Part shown: one piece after another, positions 57,901-64,000 of the stretch
Layout of the letters: each line of letters opens with the position of its first letter
How positions within the stretch are numbered: the stretch's first letter is position 1
The notes under the pieces: model-generated
What the model was told of the DNA's origin: nothing
What the model saw: the letters and a program-made list of their open reading frames with translations, nothing else
Database searches by the model: none
Position numbers and translations under genes: made by a program
Assembly: GCF_026151205.1 (NCBI RefSeq)
Contig: NC_087082.1
Coordinates: 12,743,865 to 12,807,864, forward strand
Length of the DNA: 64,000 bases
Source of the DNA: Bolinopsis microptera
Taxonomy: Eukaryota > Ctenophora > Tentaculata > Lobata > Bolinopsidae
Direction of reading: 5' to 3'

Positions 57901-60900
57901 AACTATTACGATTGGGAAACACCACATTAGGCTACCAGCTGCTGAACATCCAGGCAATCCTTACAGCCTTTTCAAAGATGAGGACGGCTCTGCTTGCAGA
58001 AGGTGACTCAATTAAAATCAACAAATGCGCCTGCTGTGTTCAAAATAAAATCTCCAACCATCCCCTCCGAAAGAAAGCTAGGCGGAACACGAAAGGAAGC
58101 GTGAAAGCGGTTTCGAATAGTCATCAACTGAGGGCAAGCTGGGGAGCCAATTTCTTTTTCAGTACAAAAGTGAAAACTCTTTCTCTATTAGATTCCATGA
58201 AAGAGGAGCGGCAGATGTGTGATGGATGCTACGAGGAAATCGAAGAAAAGTCAAGCAAAGGAATATCACACTTTTCCAAACCCTCGCGATCGTTGACGTT
58301 GAAAATTCGAAAACGGTCGGCAGCTTTGTATGACGCCCACTGTGAAGTGCAGGGACTATATGCAAAAGCTAATGACAATGAAGAACGATGCGATGGTATA
58401 TGCGTAAAGTGTGATCAGCAAATTACCTTCTGCCAAGATATCCTCGATAAGAGGTTCGAGGAATTGGAATTGGCTCTAGAGGATATGAGAAGTTGTGCTG
58501 GGGCCCATGAAGTAATAGGTTTGAAGAATAAAGACGAGACTAAGCTTTGTACGGAAACATTCCCCAAACCCCCAGAAATTCCCGCTGAAGAAAGGGCCCA
58601 TTTTAGATCAAAAAATATGGTCTATAGTAAAAATATACTTGACCATATCGGCACTGCTTTAGTCAAGTCCCTTCATTGCAGACATTGCAAAAGCCATTTG
58701 AAAGCAACTATTGCAGCCTTTAAAAGACTCATGAAATGCAAATCACCTTCACCTGAGAACCAACCAGTTAATCTTGAGGACTGTGATATCAGTGTTCTCC
58801 GCAGTTTAGACGTTTTCTACTCTGAGCGACTATCAAACTCACTTTTACATGGGCGCTGCTTTAAGTGCGAGAAATCACTTGACTTGATTGGAGGAGGAAC
58901 AGAGAGTAGTGACGATTCCTCTGATATGCCATCAGATTCAGGTTCATCTGCAAAGATTTCTTCAGCAGCAGAGGATTATTCAGATCCAAATATTTTCTTT
59001 GAGGACGATAAATCAGATGATGGAGATAAACAGGGGCCTAAGAAAATGATGGAAGAGATGACTGAAGAAGACTATAAGAACTTGATCGAAGAATTTACCG
59101 TCACTGGTATGGATATCCTTGACGACAATCCTGAGTTAATGGATGATCTATACAGGTTGTTGAGATTAGATGATGATCCTGTTGATCTGGCAGACACAAA
59201 GTTGGACCTTCTTGCTTTTCCTGAAATATTTAGTTGGGGTGTTGGCGGAAGGAGGGGTTTTAGAGGTGAAGAAGCAAAACCACTGCAGTATGAAAAGTCT
59301 AGGCTTATGTCCAGCAATGGGCCTACTCGAAGGAATATACAGCATCTGTTTCACTTAGCAGGGGAGAATGAGCGTAGAAAAGTTCGATCAAGTATCTTCG
59401 CTACACTGAAGAATGTACAAGGAATGGGGAACTTAGATGCGGCGTCTTTACTCAACAAAATCAAAATGAAAGATCCAGCCTTATTGAAAAGGATAAACAA
59501 AGTATTAAGATTGGTTCCAAATACACAAGCTTACTGGGAAAGTACGCGTGCAAAACTGAAGGCACAAATAGAAAAGTTTGGCCCACCTACGTTTTTCGCC
59601 ACTTTCAGCCCTAGTGAGTACGACTGGGAGGATTTACTTCAACACCTAAAAGATGCCAACAGCGACATACCTAATGTGGATGACCTGTCTCCTTCTGCAT
59701 TACTGAACAAAGACCCTGTATTAACATCCACTTACATCCACAAAAGATTCGATGCACTTTTGAAGTTCATTATTGATGCCGAACCTTTAGGAAAAGTTAA
59801 GTCACATTTTGTGAGACATGAATATCAGTCTCGAGGTACTGTTCACTTTCACACATTTTTATGGATTGATAAAAGCCCCCTGATTGGCAAAAGTTCTGAC
59901 GCGGAGGTCGCAAGCTTTATTCAAAAACACATCACGTGCAAACTCCCTGACCCAGTGAATGAGGCAACCTTATCCGATGTAGTGGGAAGCTACCAAGATC
60001 ATTCATGCCGATCGTATTGCTTGAGGGCATTCAAAAAGTCTCATAATTCATCAAAGGCAAAGAACGAATCAGCTTCTTCAACTAAGTCAAAAACAAAAGT
60101 TGCATGCAGATTTGGGTTCCCAAGGCCAAAGTCGAAGAAATTCATTCTGCATGATGTTTTGTCGAGTGTTATTGGACGGAAAACTAAACAGATGAAACAG
60201 AGACTGTACGATTTGCCGAGAACTGAAGAAGAAAGAAGAATTAATGATTATAATCCAATTTTATCGTTTCTGTGGAAAGGTAATATGGACATTCAATTCC
60301 TTGCTGAAGATAGTTACTCGATCACACAATATGTTACAAAGTACATCACCAAGGGGGAGACAAGTGTTATCGACATAGATGAAGCGGACCTGAAAGATCT
60401 GTCTAAAACATCTTATCAGAATCTCTCCAAGTTTGCGTTCCAGCTACTTAAATCCCGCGAGATGGGGGCACATGAAGCAGCTGATAGGATCCTTCAAAAC
60501 AGTGGTGAACTCTGGAGATCTTCAGAAACGTTTGTGTGGCTACCAACAACCACTCCAGACCGACGGACTAGGGTTTTGAGAAGCTTAAATGAGTTACAAA
60601 ACCAGAAACCTGACAGCACCAATGTATTTTTTGATGATTGGGTACACGTTTTTTATCCGAATAGACCTCGAACAAAGGATTTCGAAAACATGTCACTGTA
60701 TGATTTCGTCTCCAGGTACGAGAAAGTGATTGGAAAACCTGAAAAGTTTGAAAAAGAAGAGAAAGAAAAGTACATCAAGATCAAGGATGAAAGTGGAAAA
60801 TACATACGAACTCTTCAACGGAGAAAAAAAGAACCTGTTATTTACCATCACAACTATTCAGTAAAAACTGATCCTGAGCTGTTCTATTACAGCATGTTAG

Positions 60901-61340
60901 CTCTTTATAAGCCATGGCGAAATGAAGCAGACATCGCTAGCTCTCACGACAAATACAGCGATGCGTTTTTTGATGCTGTCGAGGACTTTTCACAGCTCAA
61001 GGAAATGTCTAGCAAGAAGATCAATATTGAAAAGGCTAGAGAGAAGATGGAAAAGGAAGCAGAAGCAAAAATGGCAGCATCTGGGACAGCAACTCCTTCA
61101 CAGGCTGAGGATGACATCGATCTCGGAAATCAAGGTCTTAGATCCGGCCTACGAGATTTTGAGATAGTCAACGATAGAAGCGAAATAAAGTCTCATGGGG
61201 AACTTGAATCGTTCGTCAAAACATTGAATGAAGATCAAAAAAGAGTATACATCAAAGTCACTAAACATATTGAGCATATGGTTCGACATAGGGACAAAGA
61301 ATGCACGGGCAAGGAGTGCAGTCGACCTCTCAATTTATAA
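48982..61340 (+). CDS. Helitron-like replication initiator protein, N-terminal and Rep part (8 exons)
   Basis: Rolling-circle transposase. Exons: 48982-49038, 49231-49320, 49523-49627, 53202-53271, 53389-53456, 53644-53778, 53947-54085, 54568-61340; all phases agree. The long exon has no ATG near its start, supporting the upstream exons. It encodes a basic N-terminal part with a 17-residue repeat (about seven copies, 54925-55235), then at least eight CxxC pairs (for example CISC, CNYC, CVRC, CACC, CDGC, CVKC, CRHC, CFKC) separated by acidic Ser-rich linkers. The Helitron-like N domain (FFATFSPSEYDW) and Rep follow, with the HxH metal motif (VHFHTFLW, near 59840) and the two-tyrosine motif (QYVTKYITK, near 60330). 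The frame ends in TAA created by a foreign insertion at 61340; the helicase resumes at 62282. Confidence 0.85.
49882..51660 (+). mobile_element. Hairpin-ended element copy 4, inside a Helitron-gene intron
   Basis: 1,779 bp, near-identical to 45374-47152. The arms are 51334-51475 and 51519-51660 (142 bp each). The 43-bp loop 51476-51518 is the exact reverse complement of the loop in copy 3. It lies between exons 3 and 4 of the Helitron gene; the flanks read TTTTAA | TTGAAC, again an A|T site. Confidence 0.85.
51847..52565 (-). pseudogene. LINE fragment: 3' end of a non-LTR reverse transcriptase ORF
   Basis: One open frame covers the end of the RT domain (GLLINIGKTKYMS, FKYLGSFI) and the tail (VLLYGAETW, LRRVFGISW, RRLRFAGHVYRL, YRGRPHKTF). 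It is 5'-truncated and of a different LINE lineage from the ones at 20 and 38 kb. It lies in the same Helitron-gene intron as copy 4, on the opposite strand. Confidence 0.85.
52566..53201. other. Intron sequence of the Helitron gene
   Basis: A+T-rich, with a polypyrimidine-like stretch and TTTTGCAG acceptor at its end. Nothing else was recognised. Confidence 0.5.
54925..55235 (+). repeat. 51-bp coding tandem repeat in the Helitron ORF
   Basis: About six to seven units encoding variants of SRYQSSLAGKSSLKEAA (17 residues). Units alternate between two sub-types (SSLKEAA and SSRKEAS), suggesting unequal crossing-over of a two-unit block. Confidence 0.88.
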
Positions 61341-61547
61341 TAACATAAACCCGCCACGCAAAGGGTTTATATAACAGATCATCCCGCGCTAGCGGGATGA
61401 TCTGATAAACACATACGAGTGCGCGCAGCGCACGAGTTTTGTGTTGATATGTAATCCCGAAGCGCCAGCTGAGGGATTACATTTATTTAGCCCTGAGCGT
61501 GAAGTGTTTATGGATTATAATTATCTCCGGCGATTTCGACAAGGGAT

Positions 61548-61769
61548 TTATACTTTAGAGTCAAATCCAACAGAAACAAGAAAGCACTCTAAAATGTAGT
61601 TGAGTCGTTGAACAGGAATTTGGTCAAAGTCATTGAAGTCACGAGCAAATCTGGATGACTGAAGCCAAGAATTAAATTTGTTTAGAGCCCAGTTGTTGAC
61701 TCTAACTGTACTGTCCGGAACACGATTGGAAAGCAGTTCATCAATCTGAATGTCAAACCGATCTGTCAT
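61548..61769 (-). pseudogene. Crypton/DUF3504-like tyrosine recombinase N-terminal fragment
   Basis: A 73-residue frame from a good ATG. The segment VNNWALNKFNSWLQSSRF followed by LNYILECFLVSVG resembles the helical N-terminal (core-binding, SAM-like) domain of Crypton-type tyrosine recombinases. The catalytic domain with its R-H-R-Y residues is absent. A possible donor (TCTAAA|GTATAA) at the end of the homologous part suggests that it was once the first exon of a longer gene. The assignment rests on pattern memory only. Confidence 0.5.
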
Positions 61770-61976
61770 AGTGGAGCAATAGCTTGAACGTTAGCAGGAA
61801 CAAGAGCTGGAAGGAGAGCAAGCAAAACAATACTATTTTTAGGGCACGGACAAGGGTAGCTGGCTAGTCGCCAACTTCTCACGCCACGCGTTGGAGAAAT
61901 TCCAAGAATTAGCTGCTTTGGCAACGTTCCCAGGAATTTGCGTGTAAAAGAAGTGGACGGTTACGATGTTTCATAT

Positions 61977-62060
61977 CACGTGGTGCGCTTTCGTGTCACG
62001 TGGTATAGACTCGGCGTATGCTATTGGTGGCACGTGGTACGCACGTGACGCGCCCACGTG
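61977..62060. promoter_or_regulatory. Cluster of five CACGTG E-boxes
   Basis: CACGTG occurs at 61977, 61997, 62031, 62042 and 62055, five times in 84 bp, about 210 bp upstream of the recombinase-like start on the minus strand. Such palindromes bind bHLH factors of the MYC/USF type, so this may be the promoter of the inserted element. Confidence 0.5.
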
Positions 62061-62281
62061 ATCGCGCGTCTAACTGTTCTACTAGTACTATTATCGAGTT
62101 CTAATCAGCAGTATCATTGATTATTGTAAGTCGGAGAATTGAATGATAAACATCAGTTACGACTAAAAAGCGGGCCGGGTTTATACAAATTTCCGGGGCG
62201 GGATGATATCACCTTGAGATGTTTATCTAACAGCGGGCCGGGCTGAGTGATAATATGATCCCGCGTCGAAATCCCGGAGAT

Positions 62282-64000
62282 ATTTATATGTTAGTGGATT
62301 TGGTGGAACAGGAAAATCTTATTTGATAAAAGCCCTTCAAGGATATCTTTGGGTTCAGAAAAACCTGTTTGACGAATCCACTGATATTGCCTTAACGGCA
62401 CCAACGGGGCTTGCTGCAGCTAATGTGGGAGGGCAAACACTGCATAGTCTCTTCAGTTTGCCAGTTGAGCATGGAGAAAAACTGCCGAAATACGCCGCCC
62501 TCAAGAAGAATTCGATGCAGCAAACAAGAACTGTACTGAAAGATCTAGCTTTGCTCGTAATTGATGAGATCAGCATGGTGTCAGCAGAGATGATGATGTC
62601 AATCAATTTGAGATTACAGGAGATTTTCGGTGCCGATGAGTTGTTTGGCGGTAAAACAGTAATTGTTTTCGGTGATCTACTGCAGTTGCCTCCTGTCCAT
62701 GGAAAACGGCCATTTCAGGATTTGTCCGGGGATGATGTTCACAACTTAACAGGCGGTCTTAGAATCCCTAGCCACTTGTGGGGGAACTTCGAGTACGATG
62801 AACTCACCATCAATCAGCGTCAAAAAGGAGAGGAGAATGAAAAATGGAGTTCTTTACTAGGCAGGATTCGTATTGGCCGCCAAAGTCAAGATGATATCAA
62901 CATTCTTCAAGAGCGACTTATCCCAGTCAGACAATGCGAATTACCTAATCAACACTTAGATCAGATCGTTGATTACTACCTCAATTTGCAAAACCAGTTC
63001 CCTACCACTGTTTGTCTATTGCCAAAAAGGAACATGATGGATTCTTTTAATATGACAGTCATGAACAAACTGTTCCCCAAGGCAATAAAGGTTGAGGCAG
63101 ATGATGACGTTGACGGTAGAACAAATGCTGACAAAAAACGGGCATTAGATGCAGTTCTGAAGATTGATAAATTGGGTGACTCTCGAAATACGGCTGACTT
63201 GGAAAAGTGTCTTTTCTTGAGCGAGGGTGTCCGAATAATGCTAAGAAAGAATATTGATACAGCGAAAGGGCTCGTAAATGGTGCTATGGGAATAGTAACA
63301 AAAATTGTATCTTTTGAGGAACTTTTAGTGGAATTTGATGGGATTGACGGCGTTGTTACAATAACGAGGGATACTCGAAAAGTTAAATTGTTCGAAGATT
63401 CCTACCTCCATCGTCGACAGTTTCCTATCAGTACCGGATACGCCCTTACCATCCACAAAGCGCAGGGCATGTCTCTGAGTCACGTGTTTTGCGACTTAGG
63501 AAGTATGATCTTTGCAACTGGTCAGATTTATGTTGCTTTGAGCAGGTGCAAGACTCTTGACGGACTTCATTTAGTCAACTTTGACGAATCACGGATAACT
63601 GTTGACCGTCTGGCTATTAATGAGTATGTAAGACTCAAGAGTAAACCTATCATAGCAGCAGGGATCACTCTGAAGACTGATGACCAGCCAGAATCAAACA
63701 AAAAGGGCAAGAAAAGACAGACGAAGAAGAAGAATGAGAGGATATGGTATGAAACCGACGCTGCAAAGAAGGCTAAAGCGACTGTGAATGATACCTTAAA
63801 GAATGACAAAAAGGATCAATCAAAAGCACGCAAGAAAAAGCAGCCGGTTAAACCAAAGAAAACGAAGCCAACTACTGAGAGGAACTCAAGTTTAACAGCA
63901 GCTAATATCAGTACACACATCAATCAGATCTACGTCGGAATTCCTGCTGAGTATATTCCGACTACTGATATTGTTAGTGGTGCAGAAATGCTGTTAGCAT
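62282..64000 (+). CDS. Helitron-like Pif1-family helicase part (continues past the window)
   Basis: The ATP-dependent 5'-to-3' DNA helicase domain that unwinds DNA during rolling-circle transposition. Seen in order: Walker A GFGGTGKSYL (from about 62298), APTGLAAANVGG (motif Ia), Walker B LVIDEISMV (near 62560), FGDLLQLPPV (motif III), TINQRQK, and the C-terminal motifs GYALTIHKAQGMSL and GQIYVALSRCKTLDGL. A lysine-rich tail follows from about 63670. The frame stays open to base 64000. It is the downstream half of the same protein as 48982-61340, cut off by the 942-bp insertion, and has no start codon of its own at the junction. Confidence 0.9.

Larger units (their letters stand above)
61340..62281. 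mobile_element. 942-bp insertion splitting the Helitron gene; carries a recombinase-like fragment and hairpin row
   Basis: ATTTATA flanks both sides (61333-61339 and 62282-62288). Removing the insert with one copy restores a continuous frame across the Rep-helicase junction. The left end holds four hairpins: 61345-61370, 61375-61404, 61420-61432 (GCA triloop) and 61449-61482, followed by TCTCCGGCGAT at 61524. The right end holds two AGCGGGC motifs (62169, 62232) and GCGGGATGAT/ATGATCCCGC motifs. GTCGAAATCCCGGAGAT at the right end is the near complement of 61523-61540. Confidence 0.8.

Overview
The window is animal (metazoan) nuclear DNA: A+T-rich, with spliced genes carrying GT-AG introns, AATAAA poly(A) signals, many transposons and TTAGGG-like repeats. 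A cnidarian source, perhaps a medusozoan, is my best guess. It rests on the secreted aerolysin-like gene, an orphan-type GPCR and Penelope, Helitron and Crypton-like elements occurring together; no single gene proves it.

Left part, 1-20 kb. A GPCR (about 3.05-4.06 kb, +) is followed by a complete myotubularin lipid phosphatase gene on the minus strand. I could follow it through 15 coding exons from 18187 down to 5452, with matching splice phases and a 1,779-nt sum. Its introns hold other things: the complete LSM6 gene (9477-9854, same strand), an inverted-repeat element with a 31-nt G run (6276-7226), an open Penelope-like retroelement (11686-14514, opposite strand) and a small type I membrane protein gene (16148-16669, opposite strand).

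Middle part, 18.9-30 kb. This is a layered deposit of non-autonomous DNA elements: two with 8-bp target duplications of hAT type, several nested or interleaved inverted repeats, degenerate telomere-like repeats, a hairpin-rich element, and the first copy of a 2.1-kb hairpin-ended family. No host gene was recognised here.

Middle-right part, 29.7-43.7 kb. A full-length L1/Tx1-type LINE (29722-36504, minus) lies between 13-bp target duplications and landed on the stop codon of a five-exon secreted aerolysin-like pore-forming protein gene (36516-39836, minus). Intron 1 of that gene holds an internally deleted LINE relic. A secreted protein built of three 185-residue repeats follows (41693-43621, +).

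Right part, 44.8-64 kb. Three more copies of the hairpin-ended family lie here, one inserted inside another. Two copies are alignable without gaps over 1,779 bp, yet the 43-bp loop of their terminal hairpin is exactly inverted. One of these two lies in an intron of a multi-exon autonomous Helitron-like Rep/helicase gene (48982 to past the window end). That gene is split just before helicase Walker A by a 942-bp insertion with a 7-bp target duplication. The insertion carries a tyrosine-recombinase-like N-terminal fragment and a row of hairpins resembling one at 26.5-26.7 kb.

The most novel signals are the flipped hairpin loop, the hairpin-array element splitting the Helitron, and the self-nested hairpin-ended family inserting between A and T.
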